From NCBI GenBank assembly GCA_963806495.1, contig CAWDYA010000001.1, positions 248,001-312,000 on the forward strand: a stretch of 64,000 nucleotides of DNA, read 5' to 3'. The notes under the pieces were generated by a model. The model was not told where the DNA came from and searched no databases. It was given only the letters and a program-made list of their open reading frames with translations. This DNA is from CAWDYA01 sp963806495. GTDB lineage: Bacteria > Acidobacteriota > Polarisedimenticolia > JACPZX01 > DASXTC01. The translations under genes and the position numbers were made by a program. Positions 1-9,779 of the stretch are shown here, one piece after another (position 1 is the stretch's first letter; every line of letters begins with the position of its first letter).

Positions 1-1
1 T

Positions 2-256
2 TTCTTCGTGGCCGCGCCCCTGTCGACGATCGACCTCCAGATCCCCTCCGGCGAGCAGATCCCGATCGAGGAGCGCGACGGGCGCGAGGTGAGCCACATC
101 CGCGACCAGGCGATCTCCCCGCAGGGCGTGCCGGTGGCCAACCCGGCCTTCGACGTCACCCCCAACCGGTACATCGCCGCCATCATCACCGAGGTCGGCG
201 TCGCCCGGGCCCCCTACACCGAGAGTCTGGCGGCGCTGGCCGGATCCTCCCGCTGA
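2..256 (+). CDS. mtnA: S-methyl-5-thioribose-1-phosphate isomerase, C-terminal part
   Basis: This is the last ~84 residues of a protein whose 5' end lies outside the window. The visible sequence (FFVAAPLSTIDL, then SGEQIPIEERD, GVPVANPAFDVTP and YIAAIITEVGV) matches the C-terminal Rossmann-like domain of the MtnA/eIF2B-alpha family. MtnA isomerises methylthioribose-1-phosphate to methylthioribulose-1-phosphate in the cytosolic methionine salvage pathway. The TIDL...PIEER and NPAFDVTP segments are typical of MtnA rather than eIF2B subunits. The catalytic residues lie upstream and cannot be checked. A translational start within the window would leave only a fragment, so the frame is read as open from base 2. 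Confidence 0.88.
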   Translation, partial: FFVAAPLSTIDLQIPSGEQIPIEERDGREVSHIRDQAISPQGVPVANPAFDVTPNRYIAAIITEVGVARAPYTESLAALAGSSR

Positions 257-342
257 GGGTATTTCAGGGGCCGCCGGGCCGATACCGGTGGTAGAATGAA
301 CCTCTGAATCGGATCCCCTCCCGGAAAGGCCGGGTACAGGTC

Positions 343-764
343 ATGGGCGTATCGGGTGTCCGGAACCCGCGTTGGAGCCGTGCTGCTCTCGCCGTTGCCG
401 CGCTTCTGGTCTCCTGCGGGATCGTCGCTGCTCCAGCCCGCTCGTCTGGGCCGCGCCGGGCGAGGTGACCGACCTGGGGGTCCTCGGCTCGACGATCAGC
501 TGGCTCGCCCCCACGGACTACGGCGCCACCAGCATCCGGTACGACACCTTGCGAACCGGTGATCCCGCAGACTTCCTGGTCACGGCCATCCGTGTCGAGT
601 CGGACGTCCCCTTCCGCCTGGTAGAGGATGACGAGGAGCCCGCCCCCGGCGGTGCGTTCTTCTACGTCATCCGGGCACGCAACGACTGCCCATCACCCTT
701 CGGCTTCGGCACCATCGGCTCCGCCACCGACGGCACGCCGCGGGCGGCGCGGACCTGCCCGTGA
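343..764 (+). CDS. Small secreted protein with Fn3-like module, frameshifted
   Basis: An ATG at 343 opens a signal-peptide-like start (MGVSGVRNPRWSRAALAVAA, then LLVSCGIVAAPA), but that frame stops at about 465. The adjacent frame continues from roughly 440 to the stop at 764 with a compact domain containing EVTDLGVLGSTISWLAPTDY, YDTLRTGDPADF, GGAFFYVIRARNDC and a final RTCP. Joining the two gives a ~140-residue exported protein broken by one indel near 430-460. The second part resembles the C-terminal module of the large FG-GAP protein that ends at 41555 (YDTVRGDLGLL ... FWYAVRPRNCGG ... AACP). This looks like a fibronectin-III-like domain of secreted proteins. Function unknown. Whether the frameshift is biological or a sequence error cannot be told here. 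Confidence 0.55.
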
Positions 765-801
765 GCCCGGCCGCGGCGCCCGGGATGCTATCCTCCGGGC
801 C

Positions 802-1954
802 ATGCCATCGGTTCTGAAGTCCGACCTGGTCCTGGGGATCGAGACCTCGTGTGACGAGACGGCCGCGGCGGTGCTGCGCGGCCCGCGCGAGGTGCTCTCC
901 AACATCGTCGCCTCGCAGGTGCCCGTGCACCGGCGCTACGGCGGCGTCGTGCCCGAGCTGGCCTCCCGCCGGCACATCCTGGCGATCGACTCCGTGGTGC
1001 GCGAGGCGCTCGAGGTCTCCGGTGCGAAGCTGTCCGACCTGGGCGGCATCGCGGTCACGTACGGCCCCGGCCTCGTGGGGTCGCTGCTGGTGGGTATCTC
1101 CGTGGCCAAAGCGCTCTCTCGTGTGCTCGAATCTGCCGCTCGCCGCCGTGAACCACCACGAAGGGCACATCCGGTCGCTGTTCATCGAGCATGACGACGT
1201 GCCGCTGCCGGCGGTCATCCTGATGGTTTCGGGAGGCGACACGTCGCTGTATCTGATGCCCGAGGAGGGGGTCTACCGGCCGCTGGCGCATACGCGCGAC
1301 GACGCCGCCGGCGAGGCGTACGACAAGGTGGCCAAGCTGCTGGGACTCGGGTATCCGGGCGGGCCGATCATCGACAAGCTGGCCCGCCGGGGCGATGCGA
1401 AGGCCGTGCGCTTCTCCCGCCCGCGCATGTCAGACCGGACGCTCGACTTTTCATTCTCGGGAATGAAGACCGCGGTGCTGCGGTACGTGCAGGCGAACGG
1501 CATCGGGCCGGCCGGTGGCGCCGGAGCCTCCAAGAAGCCCCGCGTGGCGGAGACCGCCGGCGCCACAGGCGTCGCCCCTACCGGCGGAGAAGGTTCAGGG
1601 TCCCGGCCGCCGGATGGAGATGTGCCTGAAAACGTCCTCGACCTTCTCGCGTCGTTCCAGGAGACGGTCGTCAGGTATCTCGTCGATCACACGGTGAAGG
1701 CCGCCCGCCTGCACGACGCCTGCTCGATCGGCATGAGCGGCGGCGTCGCCTGCAACAGCCGCCTGCGCGAGGCGATGCGTGCCGCCGGCGAGAGGCTCCA
1801 CCTTCCCGTCTACTTTCCCAGCCCGATCCTCACGACCGACAACGCCGCGATGATCGCCTCGGCCGGCTATCATCATCTCGTCGCGGGGCGCACAGCGGGA
1901 TTGACGCTCAATGCCGACCCCTCGGCACGCCTGAGGATGGATCCGCACCCCTGA
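802..1954 (+). CDS. tsaD: tRNA N6-threonylcarbamoyladenosine transferase TsaD, frameshifted
   Basis: TsaD transfers the threonylcarbamoyl group to A37 of ANN-decoding tRNAs, working with TsaB and TsaE in the cytosol. The N-terminal part from ATG 802 (LVLGIETSCDETAAAVL, GGVVPELASRRH, GPGLVGSLLVG) and the later part (NHHEGH metal-ligand motif, VSGGDTSLYL, DDAAGEAYDKVAKLLGLGYP, FSFSGMKTAVL, GGVACNS, TTDNAAMIA) are in different frames. Removing one G near 1129 restores VLNLPLAAVNHHEGH, so this is a single-base insertion. An unusual low-complexity Gly/Ala/Pro-rich stretch of about 40 residues (roughly 1501-1633) interrupts the region after FSGMKTAVLRYV, where most TsaD proteins have a short loop. 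Because tsaD is normally essential, I suspect a sequence error rather than a dead gene. Confidence 0.93.
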
Positions 1955-2136
1955 CACGGATGCCCTCCTGAAGGCAACAACCGTGCCAGACCCCGGAGAC
2001 CGTTTCACGCCGCTTTTCGGGAGGTGCCCCTCTCAATCTGAGACTGCCGCGCGGGGATGAGCCGCCCGGGGCCGCATTCGAAGACATGTGCGCTATACTC
2101 ACCGGTTCATCGCGCGTGACATAGAGGTGGCAGGAC

Positions 2137-3931
<1,795 letters not shown>

Positions 3932-3936
3932 GGACG

Positions 3937-4566
3937 ATGCGACGCAAAGGGATTCTCTTCGACTACTTCGAAGCGGCGATCATCGCGGTGATGCTGTCGC
4001 TGTTCGTCAGGACCTTCCTCTTCGAGGCGTACAAGATCCCCACTCCTTCGATGGAGTCGAGCCTGCTCGTGGGCGACCACCTCATCGTCGACAAGTTCTC
4101 GCTCGGGCCGCGGCTCGACTTCGAGGGAGGGATCCTGCCGATGCGCAACGTGCGGCGCGGCGACGTGGTCGTCTTCAAGTTCGAGCGCGAGCCGGAGAAG
4201 GACTACGTCAAGCGCGTCATCGGTCTGCCTGGCGACGAGGTGAAGGTGGACGACAAGATCCTCTACCTCAACGGCAAGCCCGTCGACGAGCCGTACGTGC
4301 AGCACATCGACCCGGAGGTCATCCCCGAGCGGGACTATCTGCCCACGGTGAAGGTGCCCCAGGGGCACTTCTTCGTGATGGGGGACAACCGCGACAACTC
4401 GGCGGACAGCCGCGAGTGGGGATTCGTGCCGGCCGGGCAGGTGCGCGGTCGATGCCTGTTCATCTACTGGTCGGTGGCCGGGGCCGGCGGCTCCGGCGGG
4501 GAGGGCGGCCCGCTGGGGGCCCTCTCACAGACCCGGTGGGACCGCACCTTCCAGGCGATCCGGTAG
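3937..4566 (+). CDS. lepB: Signal peptidase I
   Basis: This membrane-bound serine/lysine-dyad protease removes signal peptides from exported proteins; the many secreted proteins in this window would be substrates. The 209-residue protein has one N-terminal transmembrane helix (about residues 11-29), the box B serine in IPTPSMESSLLVGDH (Ser38), the box D lysine in DYVKRVIGLPGDEV (Lys92), and the box E motif FFVMGDNRDNSADSREWG. The ATG lies 5 bases after the lepA stop, the classic lepA-lepB arrangement. A short Gly-rich tail (about residues 183-193) precedes the C-terminus. The length is normal for a type I signal peptidase with one N-terminal helix. Confidence 0.95.
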   Translation: MRRKGILFDYFEAAIIAVMLSLFVRTFLFEAYKIPTPSMESSLLVGDHLIVDKFSLGPRLDFEGGILPMRNVRRGDVVVFKFEREPEKDYVKRVIGLPGDEVKVDDKILYLNGKPVDEPYVQHIDPEVIPERDYLPTVKVPQGHFFVMGDNRDNSADSREWGFVPAGQVRGRCLFIYWSVAGAGGSGGEGGPLGALSQTRWDRTFQAIR

Positions 4567-4746
4567 CCCTGAGATCTGGCTCAGCACTCCGGATTCTCGA
4601 ACGTCAGGCTGCCGGCTCCCGCTGCCAACCACGGACTCGCAAGACTATGTGTCGCCTTGACTCGTAAATCTAGATGTCGCCTGACACATGTCGCTGCGCC
4701 AGAATCCCGACAAACCCGACCCGATAGCCCGCCTCCGCCGAATGGC

Positions 4747-4775
4747 TTGACGGTCCCGACCCGCAGCCTCATATT
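4747..4775 (+). promoter_or_regulatory. Possible sigma-70-type promoter
   Basis: A TTGACG hexamer (4747-4752) is separated by 17 bases from CATATT (4770-4775), close to the TTGACA/TATAAT consensus. It would start transcription about 35 bases before the DUF4845-like gene at 4815. The surrounding 4567-4814 spacer has no other coding signal, only short repeats of ATGTCGC-type sequence around 4650-4695. Confidence 0.35.
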
Positions 4776-4814
4776 CCTCCCCCGTCGGTCGTTCATCCGA
4801 GGAGGCAACCGTCC

Positions 4815-5177
4815 ATGCCCAGCCACGCGGAGCGCGGCGAAATCACCGTCAAGACGCTGTTTTCGTTCGCGCTGCTGCTGTTCGTCGCCTATCTCTCCTT
4901 CAAGTTCGTGCCGGTGTACATCGCCGCCTACGACTTCGACACTGCGCTGAAGACCCAGGCGCAGTACTCCGGCTCGATCAAGACGAACGAAGTCCTGATG
5001 AAGGAGCTGCTTCTGAAGGCCGAGGAGCTCGAGCTGCCGATCACCCACCAGAACATCAAGATCGAGCGCAGCCGCTCGAAGCTGGTGATCACGGCCGACT
5101 ACGTGGTGCCGGTGAAGACGGTCTTCTTCACCTACAACTGGCGCTTCACGGAAGAGGAATCGGCGGTCCTGTTCTAG
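4815..5177 (+). CDS. DUF4845-like single-pass membrane protein
   Basis: This 120-residue protein has a short polar N-terminus, one transmembrane helix (TLFSFALLLFVAYLSFKFVP, about residues 14-33), and an extracytoplasmic alpha/beta tail that ends in a strand-rich segment (KLVITADYVVPVKTVFFTYN, then WRF). Size, topology and the proximity to lepB resemble the DUF4845 family, often found beside signal peptidase genes; its biochemical role is unknown. The start at 4815 follows GAGGAGGCAACCGTCC, a strong ribosome-binding site. The family call is from pattern recognition only. Confidence 0.6.
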   Translation: MPSHAERGEITVKTLFSFALLLFVAYLSFKFVPVYIAAYDFDTALKTQAQYSGSIKTNEVLMKELLLKAEELELPITHQNIKIERSRSKLVITADYVVPVKTVFFTYNWRFTEEESAVLF

Positions 5178-5776
5178 GGCAGGTGCGGGCGCACCCGCTC
5201 GAGGATCGTCGCGCGCAGAGCCTCGCATTCGGCCAGCAGCCGCGCGGCCCGCTCGCGTGCCGGTGCCGCCCCCTCGCAGCCGTCCTCGGGGATCTCGGCC
5301 AGGTAGCCGCGCGCCGTCACCACGCCACCCACCGCGCCGGCCAGCGCCAGCGCGGCGCTCGTCGCGATCGGCCCGACCCCGCGCGTCCCGGCCCGGCCCA
5401 GCACCTGGGTGGTCAGGTCGAGCAGGCGATGACAGGCGCCCGCGATCCGCAGCGGCACTTCCGAGGCGAACATCAGCGCCGTGAGCCGATCGGCCTCGGA
5501 GCCGAGGGACAGGTCGGCGGCCGCCCGGGAAGACCGTCCCGACTGCTCGGCCAGCGCCAGCAGGTCCCGCTTCACGGCGAGCACCCGATCGCGCAGCCCC
5601 CGAAGCTCGTCCTCCGCCTTCTCGCTGCGGCACAGGTCGATCGCGTCGGAGCACGCGCCGGCCAGGAGCGACGCCGCCATCGAGCCGGCCAGGGCGGCGC
5701 TCGACCCGACAGGCGCCTTCGCGCGCGGGTCGGAGAGCCTGTCGAGGAACGCGCTGATGGTCGATTCGTTGCGCAC
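5174..5776 (-). CDS. Formiminotransferase-cyclodeaminase-like (cyclodeaminase domain) protein
   Basis: This 200-residue, all-alpha protein matches the cyclodeaminase domain of the FTCD family: an N-terminal ISAFLDRLSDPRAKAPVGSS segment and the glycine/alanine-rich AALAGSMAASLLAGA helix are characteristic. In FTCD this domain deaminates 5-formimino-tetrahydrofolate to 5,10-methenyl-tetrahydrofolate during histidine breakdown. Stand-alone versions also include methenyl-THF cyclohydrolase-like FchA, so the exact reaction is uncertain. It uses a GTG start and sits 54 bases downstream of hutI in the same direction, which supports a role in histidine/folate one-carbon metabolism. Its 3' end overlaps the convergent DUF4845-like gene by 4 bases. 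Confidence 0.78.
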   Translation of the reverse strand: MRNESTISAFLDRLSDPRAKAPVGSSAALAGSMAASLLAGACSDAIDLCRSEKAEDELRGLRDRVLAVKRDLLALAEQSGRSSRAAADLSLGSEADRLTALMFASEVPLRIAGACHRLLDLTTQVLGRAGTRGVGPIATSAALALAGAVGGVVTARGYLAEIPEDGCEGAAPARERAARLLAECEALRATILERVRPHLP

Positions 5777-5830
5777 GGGTCACCACCGAGGAGGAAGGTT
5801 TCGTGAAAGTACGGCGACGGAGAAGATCCG

Positions 5831-7174
5831 TCAAGAGACCTCGTCCTCGGCCGGCTCCTGATAGCTGATGCGCCGGTCGCGGACCACCACTTCGCCGTTT
5901 TTCACCACGGTGATGATGTGGTTCAGACCGGGGCGATAGGCGAAATGCAGATAGCTGGAGGCCTCCAGCACCAGAATGTCGGCCGCTTTGCCCGGCTCCA
6001 GGCTTCCGACCGTATCGCTTCGTCTGATTGTTACGGCCGCGTTCAGCGTGGCCGCCACGATCGCCTCTTCCACGCTCAGCCCCAGGTCGAGACAGGCCAG
6101 CGCGATCATGAGCTGCATCGACTCGCTGTTGCAGGTGCCGGGGTTGAGATCCGTGGCGATCACCGGCGCCACCCCCAGCTCGATGATCCGGCGCGGCGGC
6201 GTGGTGGGAGGGTGCATCATGCAGAAGGCGGCCCCGGGCAGGATCACCGCGGGGACGCCGGCGTGCGCCATCCGCCTCAGCCCTTCCTCGCTGGCGTTGT
6301 CGAGATGGTCGGCCGAGGCCGCATGAAGCTCGGCGGCCAGCTCGGCTCCGCCGAACGGCGTGAGCTGGTCGGCGTGGATGCGCGGCGCGAGACCGGCCGC
6401 GAGGCCCGCCTGCAGCACCCGGCGCGCCTCCTCCACCGTGAACACGCCCCGCTCGCAGAACACGTCGCAGAAGAGGGCGAGCTTCTCCGCCGCCACGGCA
6501 GGGATCATCGTGTCGATGACGAGCCTCAGATAGCCTTCGCGGTCCTCGCGGTATTCGGCGGGCACCGTGTGCGCGCCCAGGAACGTCGGCACGATGTCGA
6601 TCGGATGCACCTCGCGCGCCTGGTGCAGCATCCTCAGCAGCCTGAGCTCGTGGTCGAGGCTCAGCCCGTAGCCGCTCTTGGCCTCGCAGGTGGTCACCCC
6701 GTGAACCAGCATCTTGTCCAGCCGCTGGCGGATGGTGTCCAGGAGCTGCTCGTCGTCGGCCTCGCGTGTGGCCCTGACGGTCGACATGATCCCGCCGCCC
6801 CCGGCCGCGATCTCCTGGTAGCTGGCGCCGGCGAGCCGCTGCGCGAACTCCTTCTCGCGCGACCCGGCGAACGGAAGGTGGGTGTGGGCGTCCACGAAGC
6901 CGGGCATCACTACCTGGTCGGTGGCGTCGATGATCTCACAGGTGTCGTCGGGGGAGACTTCCTGCTCGAACTCCTCACGGGTGCCGACGAAGACGATGCG
7001 TCCCTCGCGCGCGGCGAGGCATCCGCCCTCGATGATCGCGAGATCCCGCAGCGTCTCACGCACGCGGGGGGCCGGCCCCTTCAGGGTGAGGAGCTGGGCG
7101 GCGTCCACGATGACGAGATCCGCCCCTGTCGACGGGGGACTCCTATTCGCCGGCGGCGGGTTCCGGTCCGCCAC
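5831..7174 (-). CDS. hutI: Imidazolonepropionase
   Basis: HutI hydrolyses 4-imidazolone-5-propionate to N-formimino-L-glutamate, the third step of histidine degradation. The ~447-residue amidohydrolase barrel shows the metal ligands in VMPGFVDAHTHLPFAGSRE, the substrate region CEAKSGYGLSLDHELRLL, HADQLTPFGGAELAAEL, and the late aspartate in VIATDLNPGTCNSESM. The GTG at 7174 overlaps the end of the upstream DivIVA-like gene by about 30 bases and has no obvious ribosome-binding site. The first ~17 residues (Pro-rich) may therefore not be translated, although the ADLVIVDAAQLLTL strand that follows is normal for the family. hutH, hutU and hutG are not in the window. Confidence 0.93.
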   Translation of the reverse strand: MADRNPPPANRSPPSTGADLVIVDAAQLLTLKGPAPRVRETLRDLAIIEGGCLAAREGRIVFVGTREEFEQEVSPDDTCEIIDATDQVVMPGFVDAHTHLPFAGSREKEFAQRLAGASYQEIAAGGGGIMSTVRATREADDEQLLDTIRQRLDKMLVHGVTTCEAKSGYGLSLDHELRLLRMLHQAREVHPIDIVPTFLGAHTVPAEYREDREGYLRLVIDTMIPAVAAEKLALFCDVFCERGVFTVEEARRVLQAGLAAGLAPRIHADQLTPFGGAELAAELHAASADHLDNASEEGLRRMAHAGVPAVILPGAAFCMMHPPTTPPRRIIELGVAPVIATDLNPGTCNSESMQLMIALACLDLGLSVEEAIVAATLNAAVTIRRSDTVGSLEPGKAADILVLEASSYLHFAYRPGLNHIITVVKNGEVVVRDRRISYQEPAEDEVS

Positions 7175-7680
7175 CCGAGGCGGCAGCGGCCTGCTTCCTG
7201 CGCATGAACTTCAGCCGCGAGGAAGAGATCCTCATCGTCCTTGCGCATCTCGATCAGCCTCAGGTGCTGGTCGAGCATGTTCTTCAGCCCGGACTCGAGC
7301 GCGTCGCGCTCGAGCTTGAGATCCAGGATGACGGCCTCCAGCTCCGCCACCCGCTGCTGCGCGTGGCCCATCACCTGCTCGGCCTTCAACTCCCCTTCCT
7401 TGATGATCACTTCGCGGGCGCGCTGCGCTTCGACCTTCATCTCCTGGGACATCTTCTGCGCGGTGACCATCGTCTCCTTGAGGATCCGCTCGCGCTCCCG
7501 CAGCTCGCCGAGCCTCTCGCGAAGCTCCGTGACCTCGTCCTGCAGCTTTCCGTTGGCCACGATCAGCTTCTCGTATTCCTCGGCCACCAGGCCGAGAAAC
7601 GATTTCACCTCATCGGGGTCGATCCCCCGCATCTTCTTCTTGAACTCGTGTCCTTCGATCTCCAGCGGCGTGATGACCAT
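7143..7680 (-). CDS. DivIVA-domain coiled-coil protein, 3' end frameshifted
   Basis: The N-terminal segment MVITPLEIEGHEFKKKMRG, followed by IDPDEVKSFLGLVAEEYEKL, is a DivIVA/GpsB-type lipid-binding domain. A long coiled coil (about residues 40-140) follows. Such proteins mark curved membrane or organise cell-pole and division machinery; in Gram-negative phyla the role is less clear. I chose ATG 7680, which starts the conserved motif, over the upstream ATG-like start at 7725. Near 7220 the frame appears shifted: a one-base correction gives a basic tail, FLA(x)RLKFMRRKQAAAA, then SGGGPEPAAGE and a stop at 7143. Without it the frame runs into hutI as an arginine-rich nonsense tail. Confidence 0.8.
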
Positions 7681-7782
7681 GCGATCCACCCCATGAGGAA
7701 GCGCTGACAGTCCCTTCCGTCCCACCGTACCGCGGTCATATTTATGTCACGGCGCGGGCGAAGGCAACCGCACCGGACGATT

Positions 7783-8514
7783 CTAGCCCATCCGGGCGCC
7801 CGGATCGGGCCGCTCTCCGAAGATGGCCCGCCCGACGCGCACCATCGTGGCTCCTTCCTCCACCGCCACCTCGAAGTCGTTGGTCATTCCCATCGACAGA
7901 TGCGGCAGATCCAGCCCGCGCGCCGCCAGATCGTCGCGCAGGCGCCGCATCCTGCCGAAGAAGGGGCGCGACCGCTCCGGGTCGTCGAACAGCGGCGGGA
8001 TGGTCATCAGCCCGCACGGACGCAGCGAGGCGGTTTCGGCCGCGGCCCGGGCCAGATCCGCCAGCAGAGCCGCGTCGACCCCGTGCTTGGTCTCCTCGTG
8101 GCCCAGGTCCACCTGCAGCAGGATGTTGATCGGCTCGGCGGAGTCGGGTGCCGTGCGGCCGAGCCGCGCGATCAAATCAGCGCTGTCCACCGAGTGGATC
8201 CAGGGGAAGAGCGAGGCCGCCTTGCGCGCCTTGTTCGACTGCAGATGGCCGATCAGGTGCCAGGTGAGCCCCGCTTGCGCCCCGCCCAGCGCCGCGATCT
8301 TCGCCTCGGCCTCCTGCACCCGGTTCTCGCCCAGATCCGTCAACCCCGCTTCGACCGCCTGCCCGATCCGGTCCGCCGGAATCGTCTTGGTCACGCCGAT
8401 CAGGGTGATCTCCGACGGCTGCCGCCCCGCGCGACGTGCGGCCGCCTCGATCCTCCGCCGCACCTCCTCGAGCCGGTCGCGGATCGTGCTCTCGCCGCCC
8501 CGCGTCCCGGTCAC
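7783..8514 (-). CDS. yggS: PLP homeostasis protein (YggS/PLPBP family)
   Basis: This 243-residue, single-domain fold-type III PLP-binding protein lacks known enzyme activity and buffers pyridoxal phosphate. The PLP lysine lies in ITLIGVTKTIPADRI (Lys43). Other family signatures are DLGENRVQEAEAKI, WHLIGHLQSNKARKAA, IHSVDSADLI, CGLMTIPP and the phosphate-binding LSMGMTNDFEVAVEEGATMVR-type segment. The length is standard. It overlaps the upstream RNase H gene by 4 bases and lies ~100 bases before the DivIVA-like gene, the yggS/divIVA neighbourhood common in bacteria. Confidence 0.93.
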   Translation of the reverse strand: MTGTRGGESTIRDRLEEVRRRIEAAARRAGRQPSEITLIGVTKTIPADRIGQAVEAGLTDLGENRVQEAEAKIAALGGAQAGLTWHLIGHLQSNKARKAASLFPWIHSVDSADLIARLGRTAPDSAEPINILLQVDLGHEETKHGVDAALLADLARAAAETASLRPCGLMTIPPLFDDPERSRPFFGRMRRLRDDLAARGLDLPHLSMGMTNDFEVAVEEGATMVRVGRAIFGERPDPGARMG

Positions 8515-8999
8515 TCCAGGAGCCCCGCGACGATCCCGGGCGGCTGCTCGCCGCGCGTGTCCATCGCCTGGTTGGCCAGCCGATCGGCATCACGGTTGTT
8601 CTCGCGGCGTACGTGCTCCACCGTGACCTTGCCGACGCGGTCGATGAGCCTGAGCGCCCGCCGGTACAGCTTCAGCAGGCCCGGGTTCTTCACCCGGTAC
8701 CGTCCGGAGATCTGCCGCACCAGCAGCTCCGAGTCGCTCACCACGCGCAGGCTGTCGAGCCCCTGCTGCTCGGCCCACCGCAGCGCCGCCAGCAGGGCCG
8801 CGTACTCGGCGACGTTGTTGGTCTGATGTCCCAGATAGCCGTACAGGGAGGCCACTTCCGCGCCCTCGCCATCGTGGACGAACACGCCGAACCCGGACTC
8901 ACCCGGGTTGCCTCGTGCCCCTCCGTCGATGTTGGCGGTCAGCGTGGCGGCCTCAGGCCGGCGTATCGGCCGGGGGAGGAGCGTCGGCCGGCGGGGCAT
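8511..8999 (-). CDS. Ribonuclease HI-family protein
   Basis: This 162-residue RNase H fold protein would cleave the RNA strand of RNA-DNA hybrids. The acidic catalytic residues are visible: Asp25 in ANIDGGARGNPG, Glu65 in TNNVAEYAALLAAL, Asp89 in VVSDSELLVRQ, and the final Asp in ENNRDADRLAN. The GNPGESGFGVF and NNVAEYAAL wording is typical of the Rv2228c/YpdQ-like branch rather than classical RnhA. The ATG at 8999 overlaps the preceding zinc-ribbon gene by 47 bases; I see no better in-frame start closer to the first strand. Pairing of RNase H with a C4 zinc-ribbon coiled-coil gene is a common bacterial arrangement. Confidence 0.88.
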   Translation of the reverse strand: MPRRPTLLPRPIRRPEAATLTANIDGGARGNPGESGFGVFVHDGEGAEVASLYGYLGHQTNNVAEYAALLAALRWAEQQGLDSLRVVSDSELLVRQISGRYRVKNPGLLKLYRRALRLIDRVGKVTVEHVRRENNRDADRLANQAMDTRGEQPPGIVAGLLE

Positions 9000-9729
9000 C
9001 CGGGCCGGGCGGCTCGGGGATGTAATACAGGATCCGCCGGCATGTGTCGCACTGGATGAGACGGTCGTTGCGGCGGATCTCCTGGAAGATCTGGGGACGG
9101 ATCCTCACGTTGCATTCCTGGCAGCGCTCGTCGCTGGCTCGCGCCACGGCGACCCCGTTACGGCTCCCGGCGATCCGGTCGAAGAGGTCGACCACGTCGG
9201 CGCCGATGGTGCCCCGGGCCGCCTGCTGCTCCCCGGCCACACGGGCCGCCTCCTGCTCGACCTGCCTGCGCTCCTCGCCCACCGCGCGCTTGGCCTCCTC
9301 GGCCTCCTTCCGGCGGCCCTCGAGGGCCAGCTGCTCTTCGCGGATACGCCCCTCGCTGGCCTCGGTCTTCTCCATCAGCAGGAGGATCTTCTCCTCGACG
9401 TCGCCGACCTTCTCCTTGACGCCTTCGATCTCGTGCTGCATCGCCTTGTACTCTTCGTTTGTCTTCACCTGCATGAGCTGGCCGTTGTACTTGGATAGCT
9501 TCGCCTCGAGATCCTGAAGCTCGGACTCGAGCTTGCGGCGGTCCTTCTGATGATCAGCGACGGCGTCGCGCGCGGCCTGCACGGAGCCGGCGGCCTTCTC
9601 CAGCTCCTGGTCGATCTCGGCGATACGAAGGGGAAACTGCTCGAGACGCGCGTTGAGCCTGGTCAGCTCGAGGGAAAGCTCCTGGTAGCGGACAAGGCTC
9701 TGGAGGACCGGATCCACGCGACCTCGCAT
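8953..9729 (-). CDS. Coiled-coil protein with C4-type zinc ribbon
   Basis: The 258-residue protein is a long antiparallel coiled coil (about residues 10-170) followed by a zinc ribbon, ERCQECNVRIRP then LIQCDTCRRILYY, whose two CxxC pairs bind one zinc. A short Pro/Ala/Asp-rich tail follows. This is the CT398/zf-RING_7 family, thought to act as a nucleic-acid-associated scaffold; no enzyme activity is known. It is the first gene of the yggS/RNase H block and ends inside the RNase H gene. Confidence 0.88.
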   Translation of the reverse strand: MRGRVDPVLQSLVRYQELSLELTRLNARLEQFPLRIAEIDQELEKAAGSVQAARDAVADHQKDRRKLESELQDLEAKLSKYNGQLMQVKTNEEYKAMQHEIEGVKEKVGDVEEKILLLMEKTEASEGRIREEQLALEGRRKEAEEAKRAVGEERRQVEQEAARVAGEQQAARGTIGADVVDLFDRIAGSRNGVAVARASDERCQECNVRIRPQIFQEIRRNDRLIQCDTCRRILYYIPEPPGPDAPPADAPPPADTPA

Positions 9730-9779
9730 CGATGAAGGAGAAACAGGTTTGTCATCCTATTCCCCTGCCGGGCCGGGTG

